The notes: a model not told the origin generated them from the sequence alone. Positions 33,075 to 42,097 are shown, counted from the first letter of the stretch. The stretch: DNA of 42,943 bases from Chloroflexota bacterium (GCA_902810755.1 CADDYT010000045.1:1-42943); one strand, 5' to 3'. A program made the numbers and translations.

Positions 33075-33527
33075 ATGCAGCGCACTATGTGCAAGGGGAA
33101 GATTCATCGTGCAACCGTCACGCAGGCCAACCTGAACTACATCGGCAGCATCACCATCGATCAGGATCTGCTGGAAGCCGCCGATATTTACCCGTATGAG
33201 AAGGTTCAGGTGGTCAACGTGACCAACGGTTCCCGCCTGGAAACCTACGCCATCGCGGGCGCTCGCGGTTCCGGCGTCATCTGCCTCAACGGGGCAGCCG
33301 CCCGCCTGACTGCCGAAGGTGATATCGTCATTATCATCAGCTACGGCCAGTTTGACGAGCAGGAGATTCGCTCGCTGGTGCCAAAGGTCGTTTTCGTCGA
33401 TGAGCAGAACCGGCTGACCGAGTTGAAGCGCGTGCCGTTGATCGAGATGCTGCCCGTGCCGGAACCCGAAACCGATTTCACGGTAGAATCAGAACCGGTG
33501 CAAGAATATTCTGAAGTCGCTGATTAA
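33075..33527 (+). CDS. panD: Aspartate 1-decarboxylase
   Basis: The pyruvoyl enzyme makes beta-alanine from aspartate for pantothenate and CoA synthesis. The 150-residue proenzyme has the self-cleavage site Gly24-Ser25 in NYIGSITID. Lys9 and His11 are near the N-terminus ([10 protein letters not shown]), followed by the family segments [13 protein letters not shown] and [10 protein letters not shown]. The C-terminal 30 residues extend beyond the usual 126-residue enzyme and are acidic. No other pan genes are nearby. The start follows GGGAAGGAA, with ATG 10 bases later. Confidence 0.95.
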   Translation: MQRTMCKGKIHRATVTQANLNYIGSITIDQDLLEAADIYPYEKVQVVNVTNGSRLETYAIAGARGSGVICLNGAAARLTAEGDIVIIISYGQFDEQEIRSLVPKVVFVDEQNRLTELKRVPLIEMLPVPEPETDFTVESEPVQEYSEVAD

Positions 33528-33542
33528 CGGCTTCAAGGAGTC

Positions 33543-33572
33543 ATTTCATTCAGCCGACCGGTTGAATGAAAT
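33543..33572 (+). terminator. Hairpin after panD
   Basis: ATTTCATTCA pairs with TGAATGAAAT and the stem extends through CCG/CGG with one G-U pair. It lies 15 bases after the panD stop. There is no strong T-run, so efficiency is uncertain. Confidence 0.5.
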
Positions 33573-33682
33573 ACTGCTTCCCCTCTCCCTATCAAACGTT
33601 TGTAAGGTAACAACCCATTGCGCTCGAAGAGAAAGCCCTCATAGCAGATAGAGCCTGAGACTAGAAGTGAAGCCTCGTCAGG

Positions 33683-35047
33683 ATGAATGCTTCCATGTTC
33701 TTTCAAGGGGGAACGCTCGTCCTCCAGCATGCTGATGAGATCGAGGAAGTTCCGGCCCCGTTCCAGTTTGTCAGGAGTCGCTGGCGCTGCGAAGCGTACC
33801 ACTACGCCGCGCTGCTCGACTGGATGCGGCAGCAGGGGATTCGCAACGATATTGCGCGCTGGCGACCGCTCAAACTGAAATTGCACGATAGTCGAGAACT
33901 GCACGATTACCAGGTGCAGGCGCTGGCAGCCTGGAAAGAGGCGCAGGGACGCGGCAGCATCGTCCTGCCGACGGGCGCAGGCAAGACGCTGGTGGCGACG
34001 CACGCCATCCAGCACGTCAACGCCTCAACCGTCGTCCTCGTGCCGACGATGAGCCTGCTCTATCAATGGTATGTCGTTTTGACTAACGCCTTTCAAACTG
34101 AAATCGGCGTCTATTATAGCGGCGAGAAACGGGTGCAGCCCCTGACCGTCACCACCTACCACTCGGCGGGTGACCTGATCGCCGAATATGGCAATACCTT
34201 CAAACTCTTCATCTGCGATGAAGTGCATCACCTGCCCGCGAAGACGTGGGGCGAAGCCGCGCTGATGTCGCCTGCCCCCTGTCGGCTGGGCCTGACGGCC
34301 ACCTACCCGGAAGAGTACGAGCAGACAGGCAATCGCTGGCGACTCGACGAATTGATCGGGCCAATCGTCTACAAACAACGGCTCGAAACGCTGGTAGGCA
34401 AGCAGCTGGCCGAGTATCGCACACAGCGCCTGCGCATCGACCTGACCGCCGGGGAGCGCGCCGCCTATGACGCGGCCTACGCTATCTACACCGGTTTTGT
34501 GCGCGAGCGCGGTCTGCGCAAATCGCACGGCCCCGGCTGGCTGCGCGAATTGATGCGCCTCTCATCGAAGGACATTCAGGCTCGCCGCGCATGGCTGGCA
34601 CGTCGGCAGTTGCTCAACCTGCTGGAAAGCTGCCAGGGCAAGTTCACCGCGCTGGAAGCCCTGCTGCGCGAACACAGCGGCGAGCGCATCCTGATTTTCA
34701 CCGAGTCCAACGCCGTCGCCTACCATATTGCGCGGCAGCACCTCGTTCCCGTCATCTCGCACGAGACAGGCGTGGCCGAGCGCAAACACATCCTGGACGG
34801 CTTCCAGGCAGGCAGCTACAGCGTGATTGTCACCTCGAAAGTGCTGAACGAGGGCGTTGACGTGCCGGAGGCCAAAGTAGCCATCGTGCTGGGCGGAGGA
34901 GCCAGCAAACGCGAATATCTGCAGCGACTGGGCCGTATCCTGCGCAAAAAAGAGCCGCTGCAGGCCCTGCTGGTCGAGGTCATCGCGCGCAACACGGTAG
35001 AAGAGGGCAAGGCGCGCCGCCGTCACGTTCCCAGGGAGCAGAGCTGA
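33683..35047 (+). CDS. XPB/Rad25-like DNA helicase
   Basis: The 454-residue protein is an SF2 helicase of the XPB type. Domain order is an N-terminal damage-recognition-like region (1-70), RecA domain 1 with LPTGAGKT (Lys101) and DEVHH (Asp179), LTATYP as motif III, and RecA domain 2 ending in motif VI QRLGRILRK. XPB proteins open DNA around lesions. The stop overlaps the Bax1 gene by one base. ATG 33683 has a weak SD; ATG 33695, four codons later, is an alternative. Confidence 0.92.
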   Translation: MNASMFFQGGTLVLQHADEIEEVPAPFQFVRSRWRCEAYHYAALLDWMRQQGIRNDIARWRPLKLKLHDSRELHDYQVQALAAWKEAQGRGSIVLPTGAGKTLVATHAIQHVNASTVVLVPTMSLLYQWYVVLTNAFQTEIGVYYSGEKRVQPLTVTTYHSAGDLIAEYGNTFKLFICDEVHHLPAKTWGEAALMSPAPCRLGLTATYPEEYEQTGNRWRLDELIGPIVYKQRLETLVGKQLAEYRTQRLRIDLTAGERAAYDAAYAIYTGFVRERGLRKSHGPGWLRELMRLSSKDIQARRAWLARRQLLNLLESCQGKFTALEALLREHSGERILIFTESNAVAYHIARQHLVPVISHETGVAERKHILDGFQAGSYSVIVTSKVLNEGVDVPEAKVAIVLGGGASKREYLQRLGRILRKKEPLQALLVEVIARNTVEEGKARRRHVPREQS

Positions 35048-36477
35048 TGCTGACCGGCGATTTGATCAAACCCCGCCTGCGCATCCAGGGCGCCAACCTG
35101 CTGGTCGAAATGGTCAACGAGCAGAATCCGGCTCTGCAACAGATCGCGCGCGACCTTATCGCCCTCTTCCGTCAGCATAAAGGGCAGACACAGGCTGCCT
35201 GGGAAGAGGCGCTGCACGCCTATGAAGGAGCCAGCCTGGACTACACGTTGATACGTGGGCTGGCAAAAGTGCTGGCCGATGCGGCTACCTTCACCCCTAT
35301 CGCGACGCCGCTGCCCCCGGCCATCCTGCGCGAGCGCGTCTTCGCGCACGGTCCCGTCTTTGACAATTCAGATATCTTTCATCCGAAAACCCGCTCCGAA
35401 GTTTTACAGCAGATCGCCGACGAACACGGCCTCTCCCCTGCCGAACTGGAGGAGATGCTTTTCGCCGACCGCCACGCCACCTACCGGCTCACCGATGCCG
35501 GGCCGGAGTGGACGCCAGGCGACCTGCTCGCCCGCTATAATCTGGAACTGGCGCGCGGCGCGCTCTACTGGGCCTCTCACATCACCATCGAGGTTGCCAG
35601 CAACTACAAAGACCTGTGGAAATACATCAAACTCTTCAAATTGATGTTCTGGGCCGAGCCAATGCCGGAGGGCGGCTATCGCATCGATCTCGATGGGCCA
35701 ATCTCGCCATTCGTCACCGCCACGCTGCGCTACGGTCGGCAACTCGCCGCCTTCCTGCCCGCGCTACTGCTGTGCGAACGCTGGCAGATGCAGGCCGAGG
35801 TCTTCCCGCCGCAGGGGCAGGGCCAGAAGCTCTACGTCCTCGACCACACCAGCATGCTGCAATCGCACTTCAAAAACTCCGGCCTTTTCGACAGCCGCCT
35901 GGAAGCCGACTTCGCCGCCGAGTTCGAGGAGAAATTCGGCGGCAAGCGCGGCCACTGGCGCATGTCGCGGGAAAGCGACGTGTTGCTGCTCGGCGACACC
36001 GTCATGGTGCCAGATTTCCTGCTCGTCGACACGCAGGACGAAAGCCGCCGCATCCTGATCGAACTCGTCGGCTACTGGCACCCCGGTTACCTGCGTCGCA
36101 AAGTCGAAAAGGTGCGCGCCGCCAACTGTTCCCACCTGCTCCTGCTCGTCTACGACGGCCTTAAAATCACCCCTGAAGCCTTCGAGGGCGTGAGCAGCGA
36201 AGTCATCTTCTTCAAGCAAAAGCCCGTCCTCAAAGAAGTCATGGAGACCGTCGAAGCCATGGCCGAGCGTCTCTACGGCCCGCGCCAGAAACCCGCGCCT
36301 GCCCCGAAGCCCACAGAAGCGAAAGAGAAAAAGCCGCGTAAACGCGCCGCTATTGTGGACATCACTGAACATCTCAAGCAGCAACCCGCGCAAAAGCCCG
36401 GCAAAAAATTGCGCAAAGTTGCTGAATCCCCGGCACAGTACGCAGATAATGGTGAGCAAGGGCGAGCGAGTGAGTAA
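35047..36477 (+). CDS. Bax1 (DUF790) nuclease, XPB partner
   Basis: The 476-residue protein matches the DUF790/Bax1 family, an endonuclease that binds XPB in archaea. The N-terminal half (MLTGDLIKPRLR, then TLIRGLAKVL and YNLELARGALYWA) is the family interaction region. The C-terminal PD-(D/E)xK-like nuclease has VPDFLLVD (Asp323) and IELVGYWHPGYLRRK (Glu339). The last 70 residues are Lys/Pro/Ala-rich and probably disordered. Its ATG shares an A with the helicase stop codon, so the two are translationally coupled and likely form a repair complex. Confidence 0.92.
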   Translation: MLTGDLIKPRLRIQGANLLVEMVNEQNPALQQIARDLIALFRQHKGQTQAAWEEALHAYEGASLDYTLIRGLAKVLADAATFTPIATPLPPAILRERVFAHGPVFDNSDIFHPKTRSEVLQQIADEHGLSPAELEEMLFADRHATYRLTDAGPEWTPGDLLARYNLELARGALYWASHITIEVASNYKDLWKYIKLFKLMFWAEPMPEGGYRIDLDGPISPFVTATLRYGRQLAAFLPALLLCERWQMQAEVFPPQGQGQKLYVLDHTSMLQSHFKNSGLFDSRLEADFAAEFEEKFGGKRGHWRMSRESDVLLLGDTVMVPDFLLVDTQDESRRILIELVGYWHPGYLRRKVEKVRAANCSHLLLLVYDGLKITPEAFEGVSSEVIFFKQKPVLKEVMETVEAMAERLYGPRQKPAPAPKPTEAKEKKPRKRAAIVDITEHLKQQPAQKPGKKLRKVAESPAQYADNGEQGRASE

Positions 36478-36481
36478 GTGA

Positions 36482-36565
36482 GGGCGAGGCAGGCAGGGCA
36501 AGGCAGGCAGGGCGAGGCAGGCAGGGCGAGGCAGGCAGGGCGAGGCAGGCAGGGCAAGGGAGGGA
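36482..36565. repeat. Six 14-bp tandem repeats
   Basis: Units of GGGCGAGGCAGGCA run head to tail directly after the Bax1 stop. Five are identical apart from one G/A difference, and the sixth is degenerate. The unit is not a multiple of three and no gene covers it. Confidence 0.9.
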
Positions 36566-36580
36566 GACCAGCACCGAGCA

Positions 36581-36776
36581 GGCCACCCGCAAGGGGTGGC
36601 CCTACTATATACGGCGGCTCAGTAAGCTGCACGAGACGTATCGTCTATAGTAGGGCCACCCCTTGCGGGTGGCCTGCGACGGGGGCCACTCTTTGCCGGT
36701 GGCCTGCTACGGGCTTCCTCATTCGCGGTATCGGTGGCTCCCGATGGGATAGTAGGGCCACCCCTGGCCGGTGGCC
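36581..36776. repeat. Cluster of four GGCCACCC/GGGTGGCC palindromes
   Basis: Hairpins occur at 36581-36601, 36654-36674, 36684-36704 and 36756-36776. The first two have perfect 8-bp stems with 5-base GCAAG or CTTGC loops; the others have slightly shorter stems. In addition 36593-36609 and 36646-36662 form a larger inverted pair with 17-base arms. A related copy lies at 67-87. No gene is present in this gap between Bax1 and the NDH-2 gene. Confidence 0.85.
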
Positions 36777-36798
36777 TGCTACGGGGGCCACCTGCGCT

Positions 36799-38232
36799 CT
36801 ATCCTGTACCCCGTGTTCCGGATACTTCGATTTGCTCGCGTTCGCGCTGCAAGCCGGTACCCAGGCGTAACTGGCCGGTTTCGGGGCCGAAGATGGCGGA
36901 GAGCAGCCAGCCGGTTACCAGTTCTACCCGTTTGGGCCAGGATGGGATGCGCTGCAGGTAGGCCAGGTGCCAGAGCAGCCAGGCGATAAAGCCGCCGAAA
37001 GCCATCGGCCCGATCTCCGCTACGCCCGTGAAGCGACCGAGCAGCGCCAGATGGCCCAGCGGTCGGTAACGATAGGCCTTGACGGGCCTGCCCAGATACT
37101 GCGCCGCGATAGTTCTACCCACATAGTAGCCCTCATCCCGTGCCGCCTGCGCCGTAGCGGGAACAGGGGCATGGGTGACCGCATCGAAGGCCCAGGCCAC
37201 ATCGCCGATAACATAGACATTCGGATAGCCGGGGATACGCAGGAAGGTATCGACCGTAATGGCCCCGTTCCTGGCATGCTCAACAGGTAATTGAGCAACG
37301 ACGGCGGGCGCGGTGATGCCCGCCGCCCAGAAGAGCGTGCGCGCGGCAATAGGGCCATCGGTCGTTTCCACCGTCGAGGCCGTGACCGCTTTGATGGCCG
37401 TTCCGGTCAGCACCGTGATGCCTTCCCGCTCCAACGCCCGACGCACCAGCGACGAGGTGCGCGGGTCGCTCATGGGCAGCACACGCTCCCCGCGCCCGAC
37501 AATAATAACGCGGGTATTTGTATCGGCCAGCCAGGGATATTCGGCAAACAGCCCCGTCCTGATGTAATCGTTAATGATGGCCGCCAGTTCGATACCGGTA
37601 TCGCCCGCGCCGCCGACCACGAAGGTCAGCCACTCCTGCCGCTCCTGCTCCGTCTCAGCCTGGTGCGCGCTCTCAATGGCGTCGATCAGGTGGTTGCGCA
37701 ACTGCAAGGCGTCGGCGGGCGTATGGAAGGGGAAAGCATGCTCGCGCAGACCCGGCAGGTCCGCCACCGCCGTGTGGCTACCCAGGGCAATCACGAGAAT
37801 ATCATACGGGCGCGGGCCAGCCGAGGTTTGCACCTCCCTGCGCTCAAGGTCGATGCGCTCGACTTCCGCGTGCAGGACATGGAAGCGTCTTCCTCGCTGG
37901 AACGCGCGAATGGGAACGACGACATCATCCACGTTGGCGCGCCCGTTCGCCACCGTCCATAGCAACGGTGTGAACAGTAAATCGTTGTTGCGATCCACTA
38001 CCAGTATGCTGACATCATCGGCGTCTTTCAACTGCTCGTCAAGCTTGAGCGCGGTCGCCAGCCCACCGAAGCCGGCTCCCAGGATGAGGATGCGCATTTT
38101 CGCCTGCTGATATGCCTGCCCGCTCTCACTCGTATGCTGCACGCGCCGCTCCTGCTCGCGCGCCCGCAGCCATCTCCCACCTGCGAAGACGGCACCGGCC
38201 ACCGTCGCGGCCATCGCCAGTTTTTTCCACAT
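36799..38232 (-). CDS. ndh: Type II NADH dehydrogenase-like flavoprotein
   Basis: The 477-residue protein is an FAD-dependent NDH-2-type oxidoreductase that would pass electrons from NADH to quinone at the membrane. A hydrophobic N-terminal segment (residues 1-22) precedes the FAD-binding ILGAGFGGLATAL near residue 50. The NADH-binding VVGGAGDTGIELA follows near 210, and the FAD-contacting YVIGDVAWA near 350. The C-terminal membrane-associating helix (FGGFIAWLLWHLAYL) is present. The start ATG follows GAGGAGG. The stop lies next to the palindromic repeat cluster. Confidence 0.92.
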   Translation of the reverse strand: MWKKLAMAATVAGAVFAGGRWLRAREQERRVQHTSESGQAYQQAKMRILILGAGFGGLATALKLDEQLKDADDVSILVVDRNNDLLFTPLLWTVANGRANVDDVVVPIRAFQRGRRFHVLHAEVERIDLERREVQTSAGPRPYDILVIALGSHTAVADLPGLREHAFPFHTPADALQLRNHLIDAIESAHQAETEQERQEWLTFVVGGAGDTGIELAAIINDYIRTGLFAEYPWLADTNTRVIIVGRGERVLPMSDPRTSSLVRRALEREGITVLTGTAIKAVTASTVETTDGPIAARTLFWAAGITAPAVVAQLPVEHARNGAITVDTFLRIPGYPNVYVIGDVAWAFDAVTHAPVPATAQAARDEGYYVGRTIAAQYLGRPVKAYRYRPLGHLALLGRFTGVAEIGPMAFGGFIAWLLWHLAYLQRIPSWPKRVELVTGWLLSAIFGPETGQLRLGTGLQREREQIEVSGTRGTG

Positions 38233-38528
38233 CTCAGCCTCCTCTCTGTCGTTCTCTCGTTTATCATCAATCCTTTCAAAAAAGTTGACCTGTCGTTCCC
38301 TTACGCATTACGCATTCAAAAGGGGTTTGTGATACCATAATACCATCAAAAGCAGCATGACACGTCAGGTATATTTTCAAAGTGAGAGTTATGAACAGGT
38401 GATAGTGAGAACTGGATTCTAACATGGGAGTGTAGACAATCTGTACTAAGCACTACAAAGTATCCTGAACTCACCTTACTGGATTGTAGCGTTAAATTAG
38501 TATTATGGAGCTGCTATTCGTTCTACTC
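38233..38528. other. Gene-free stretch between NDH-2 and the IS630 element
   Basis: This AT-rich stretch of almost 300 bases must hold the NDH-2 promoter on the minus strand. No reading frame, RNA or clear promoter was recognised. It was read for the missing 3' part of the truncated kinase, and the frames tried near its right end gave none. Confidence 0.45.
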
Positions 38529-38538
38529 TAGTGCATAG

Positions 38539-39671
38539 TCACGCGACCTTTTCGGGAATGACCAGGTGAGATTCATACGAACAGCCAAAGTAAGCGCAGA
38601 CCCGTTGAGCCAGTTGCTGAGCTGTCAGCAATCCATCCTGTTCAACCACGTTGCGTTTGCCATGCACCCATTTGGGTTCAATCGGATTGAGCCAGGGACT
38701 TTGTGTGGGCAACAGGAAAGGCAGAATGCGAACTCCTTTGCCCGTCTGCTTGACCTGCTGGTTGTGTTCTCGGATCCAGGAGCGAACGGCCTGGCTTCTG
38801 TGCCAGGAGGCATTGTCCCAGATCAAGAGCCAATTGCCCTTGCCCTGCTCGGCCAAGCGTTGGCAGCGCCAGTCCAGAAACTGGGGGGTGATGGCGCTGA
38901 CGGGGCGTCCGGTGACGAAGCGCAACCACATCTGGTCTCGTACAGGCTCCTGTGGCGTTCCCTCTTGCCACAAGACCCCGTAGCAGGCCAGCGCTTTGGG
39001 GTCGGGATCGTCCTTTTGCCAGGACTGCTCCACCAGGCGTACGGGATGCTCGCAGTCCTGCCAGGCAGGCAAACGAGGCAAGGCAAAGCGGCTCCACCAC
39101 CCCTCATCGAGAAAGCCAATGGCCCAGGTGGCCTGCTGACTGGCCCAAGCAATCAAGCGGTCACGGGCCTTTTTTTTAGCAGATACTGCGGATCCGGGCT
39201 GCTAATCCAGTGTTTGGCCCGCTTCCAGTTGATTTTGAGGCGTTTGAAGGCCCGGCGCACACTCTCATCGGAGACCGGCTTGCAGATGATCCCCTGCTCG
39301 AAGCTGACTTGGGCCACGAGTTGCAGCGTCCAGGTTCCCTGCTCTTTGCCGAACTCGCGCGGACTGCGATGCAGCAGGTCTTTGAGCTGGTCGGTCTTTT
39401 CTTCGCCAAAGGCCGTTCGTAAGCGATGGGGGCGTGAGGAGCCTTCTTGCAAGACCCTCAGTCCTGTCGCATTGAAGCCATGGATCACATTGCGTCCCGT
39501 CTGGTCGTCGCAGCCCAACAGGCGAGCGATGTTGGGGGCGTGTTCCCCACGAGCCGAAGCCAGCAGAATCTGGCAACGACGTAACACAAAGGCATCGGAG
39601 GAACGCAATCCGGCCTGGATCTGGCGCTGTTCGTCCTCGCTTAAAGGTCGGATAAAAATGGGTCGTTTCAT
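38539..39671 (-). CDS. IS630-family transposase, two frames joined by likely -1 frameshift
   Basis: The first frame (39671 down to about 39141) encodes the helix-turn-helix part (MKRPIFIRPLSEDEQRQI; later VRRAFKRLKINWKRAKHW). The second frame runs down to 38539 and encodes the DDE catalytic part, with acidic residues in FLDEGWW, LIWDNASWHRS and PIEPKW. The frames meet at a run of eight A's on the minus strand (complement of 39170-39177). Slipping back one base there gives the continuous phrase YLLKKKARDRLIAWA, which matches intact IS630 transposases. All three catalytic acids are present, so the element may be active. Confidence 0.82.
39170..39177 (-). promoter_or_regulatory. A8 slippery site in the transposase
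   Basis: Eight consecutive A's on the coding strand (T's on the given strand) lie exactly where the two transposase frames must be joined. Such homopolymer runs are used for programmed -1 frameshifting in several IS families. No downstream pseudoknot was assessed. Confidence 0.6.
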
Positions 39672-39716
39672 GCCTTCTCGTATACCACATTTCCTATTAC
39701 CTTTGGTGGGTTTGCA

Positions 39717-40540
39717 CTAGTCAATGGCTTGCGAGCTGGTCTGCTGAAGGGTGAGCCATTGCTGTTCAAACTCGGCTGGGGTCAGATCGCCTAACGAAGA
39801 GTGAATGCGCTTGTGCATGTAAACCTCGTCGAGAAATCTTCCCAATTGTCTGACGGCATCAGTGTCATCCTCATACTCGCTTAAGTCAACCTCCTCCTCT
39901 TTGATGGTACGCATGAGTCGCTCGGCATAGCCGTTTTGCCAGGCCTGGCCAACTTCGGCCCTACTAATCTGCACCCCGGCTTGTTGCAAACGGGCTGTAT
40001 AGGCCAGGGCCGCATACTGCACGCCCTGATCGCAGTGGTGAATTTCTGGCGTGTGTCGAGCCAACGCTTGCTCCAGTCGAGGCCCCGACCCAGATGCCAG
40101 CCGCGAATGCCACGGGTGAAAACATCCATGAGCACGGCCAGATACACAAAGTCCTGGCGCAAGTGAATGTAAGTGATATCGCTGACCCAGACCTGCTCGG
40201 GACGCACAATCTCCAGGTACTCGACGAGGTTGGGATAGCGAGGGAAGGAGTGCTCGCTGTTGGTCGTGCGCCGTTTCTTCGCCGAAGGCTTCCCACCCAA
40301 TCCCAGTTCGCGCATCAAGCGTTGCACATGCTTGCGGTTGACCGAGAAGCCTTCGCGTTGCAATGGGGCCGTTAAGCGCCGCGAGCCCTATCTGGGCCAC
40401 GCTCCAGCCAGCCGTTGCAGCGCCGCATGCAGTTCCAATTTCTCATCGGCTTGCGACTGGTAATAGTAGCTACTGCGTGGCGTCTGCCAGAGGCGACAAA
40501 TGACCTGCACGCGATAGTACTCTGCCAGCTCATTCTTCAT
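39717..40540 (-). pseudogene. Broken IS3-type orfB transposase
   Basis: The sequence encodes an IS3/IS150-type integrase-like transposase in pieces. The N-terminal part (YRVQVICRLWQTPRSSYYY) stops at a TAG (40388-40390) where the family has Tyr. The same frame then resumes as GSRRLTAPLQREGF and continues to VSDITYIHLRQDF (first Asp). Near 40075 the frame shifts, and the rest (ARHTPEIHHCDQGVQYA with the second Asp, NGYAERLMRTIKEEEV with the Glu, and YMHKRIHSSLGDLTP) runs to the stop at 39717. One nonsense change and one frameshift make it inactive. orfA and clear terminal repeats are missing. Confidence 0.85.
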
Positions 40541-40999
40541 GCGGCTAGTAAGCGTCTCGCCTTGAATATATTCCATGACAAGATACCAGTGACCATTATC
40601 CTCAAAGTGGTCGTAGATACTGGGGAGAGAGGGATGACTCAGGTTTTCCAACAACAGCGCCTCTTGTTCTAAAGCTTTAGAGGCCTGATCTATAGCCGCT
40701 TTTGAACGTATCCCCTGAAAGCTCATTTCCTTTATGGCAACAATACGCTTTCCTAAACGGAGGTCCTCTGCTTTGTAGACAATACCCATGCCTCCTTGTC
40801 CTATCACATCTAAAATTGCATATCGATTTTGAAGCACAGCGCCAGAGGAGAGATAAGGCTGAGATAATTGATCATTAGCGGATATGGTTTTATCAGAAAG
40901 TGGCAGACCCTGAAGAGGTAATCCACAATTACCACAATATTCACCACTTGCGGTATTATCTGAACCACAGTGAGGACAAATCACTTGAGATGAGTCCAT
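40541..40999 (-). pseudogene. Truncated zinc-ribbon Ser/Thr protein kinase
   Basis: The remnant keeps about 153 residues of a bacterial eukaryotic-type kinase. An N-terminal zinc ribbon (ICPHCGSDNTASGEYCGNC) is followed by the glycine loop IGQGGMGIVYKA and the ATP lysine in IVAIKEM (Lys90). It runs to LVMEYIQGETL, the hinge. Directly after, the frame reads into the IS3-type orfB (MKNELAEYYRVQV), so the HRD catalytic loop, DFG motif and any sensor domain are lost. A good SD (GAGAGGGTAGG) precedes the ATG, so a chimeric peptide of 203 residues could still be made. Confidence 0.82.
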
Positions 41000-41013
41000 A
41001 GCCTACCCTCTCA

Positions 41014-41041
41014 AAGAAAATCGTTGAGCAACGATTTTCTT
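41014..41041. promoter_or_regulatory. Perfect hairpin before the kinase start
   Basis: Thirteen-base perfect arms (AAGAAAATCGTTG / CAACGATTTTCTT) with a 2-base centre lie immediately upstream of the SD of the truncated kinase. It could be an operator, an attenuator or an old element end. The remaining gap to 41238 shows no gene. Confidence 0.45.
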
Positions 41042-41238
41042 AAAAAACTCATTTATGTCTGCTACCAGCACTTCAGGCATTATGAGTCGCATTATAGCAC
41101 AACAACACAAGCAATGGAGAGTGTATTTCCTCCCCGCATCCCTGCAGCTGTCTGCACACCCTTTGTAACCACGAGGTCAGCATAAATAGCCCAAACCAGT
41201 CGCTCCAACATATCACCGATAAGCAACTTGTCTTTATC

Positions 41239-41886
41239 CTATTGAGTGAAGAAGAGGTCTTCAAGGAGGTCGCTAAGCTGGCGGTAGACGCCTGGTTCGC
41301 TGCTGGCATTGTAGCTCAGCTGCGCGAAACCGCTGCTATCGGTGCTGCCGCTGGCTACCTGCGTTCCATCGTCTGAAAGCGTGGCCGCAGAGTTAGCGGC
41401 AAAACCGCTCCCATTCACAGTAACCGTACCGTTGCCATAGGTGCAGGCCGATGATTGCCCCAACGCTACCGGAGACGTGGTGGTGACGACCGGGCCTGCT
41501 GTCGCGGCTCTAAACTGCACCGTCACCGACTTATTCGTCGTACCCATCTGCACATGGCATACCGGACCCGGCGCGTACTGGCACTTACTGCCGGAGTAGG
41601 ATTGGAACGCCTCACCCAGATCGGGTTGCGCGCTCACCACCACTCCCTTCTGCGCTGATACCTGAACCTTGCAGGTGGTTGTCAGAGAACCTGCTGATTG
41701 ACAGGTAGCAAGAGTGTTACCAAGAGTATCCGTCAGCAGGACACTATCATTCTTGCGCCAGTTTTCATGGCATGCATGCCATGCCATGAGAATGGCTTTG
41801 GCAATAGCCTGCGTCGCCGGGGCCGACCAGAGCGCAAGCCAGCCAGGCCCTGGTTTCATATCGCTCCCGCCGGGCGTCAGGAACAT
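41239..41886 (-). CDS. Hypothetical protein with Ig/TIG-like C-terminal part, probably truncated
   Basis: The 215-residue frame is Ser/Thr/Gly-rich with cysteines spaced as in secreted proteins (TCKVQ, KCQYAPGPVC). From about residue 145 it has an Ig- or TIG-like stretch (NGTVTVNGSGFAANSAATLS, then DGTQVASGSTDSSGFAQLSY). That pattern normally continues PGTYTLT..., but here it breaks after SEPGVY into a short unrelated tail. No signal peptide is present. GGGAGA lies 2 bases before the ATG. An open frame at 41877-42128 in another phase runs into it, so a frameshifted longer gene is possible. Confidence 0.45.
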   Translation of the reverse strand: MFLTPGGSDMKPGPGWLALWSAPATQAIAKAILMAWHACHENWRKNDSVLLTDTLGNTLATCQSAGSLTTTCKVQVSAQKGVVVSAQPDLGEAFQSYSGSKCQYAPGPVCHVQMGTTNKSVTVQFRAATAGPVVTTTSPVALGQSSACTYGNGTVTVNGSGFAANSAATLSDDGTQVASGSTDSSGFAQLSYNASSEPGVYRQLSDLLEDLFFTQ

Positions 41887-42097
41887 CTTCTCCCGATACT
41901 GTTACGGCCTGCCCTGTACACGTTGGCGGTGTCGATCACGGGAAACATCCTCCGCCGATCTGCCATGAAACTGTTACGGAGTGAGCGCCACTGGCCGCCG
42001 GAGAGGCCGCCCGAACTGGTATCCGGCTGTACACCCAGATCGTTGGTCGTCGACCAGCTGAGAGGCTCGGCATCAGAGGGTGTCTGGTAGCGGGTAA

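Larger units (their letters stand above)
38529..39719 (-). mobile_element. IS630-type insertion sequence
   Basis: The element carries one transposase split over two frames. Both ends read TAGTGCA inward (38529-38535, and the complement of 39713-39719), consistent with a TA target duplication and short inverted repeats; longer repeats were not obvious. The length of about 1.19 kb fits the family. Its right end abuts, and shares bases with, the stop codon of the IS3-type orfB remnant. Confidence 0.7.

Noticed and set aside
36482..36776. CRISPR array
   Set aside because: Repeats are 14-base direct tandem units without spacers, followed by hairpins of another sequence, and no cas gene is in the window.
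41766..41783. Perfect 18-bp palindrome CATGGCATG/CATGCCATG
   Set aside because: It lies inside a coding-like frame (AWHACHE) and is made of short CATG repeats; no function is suggested by its position.
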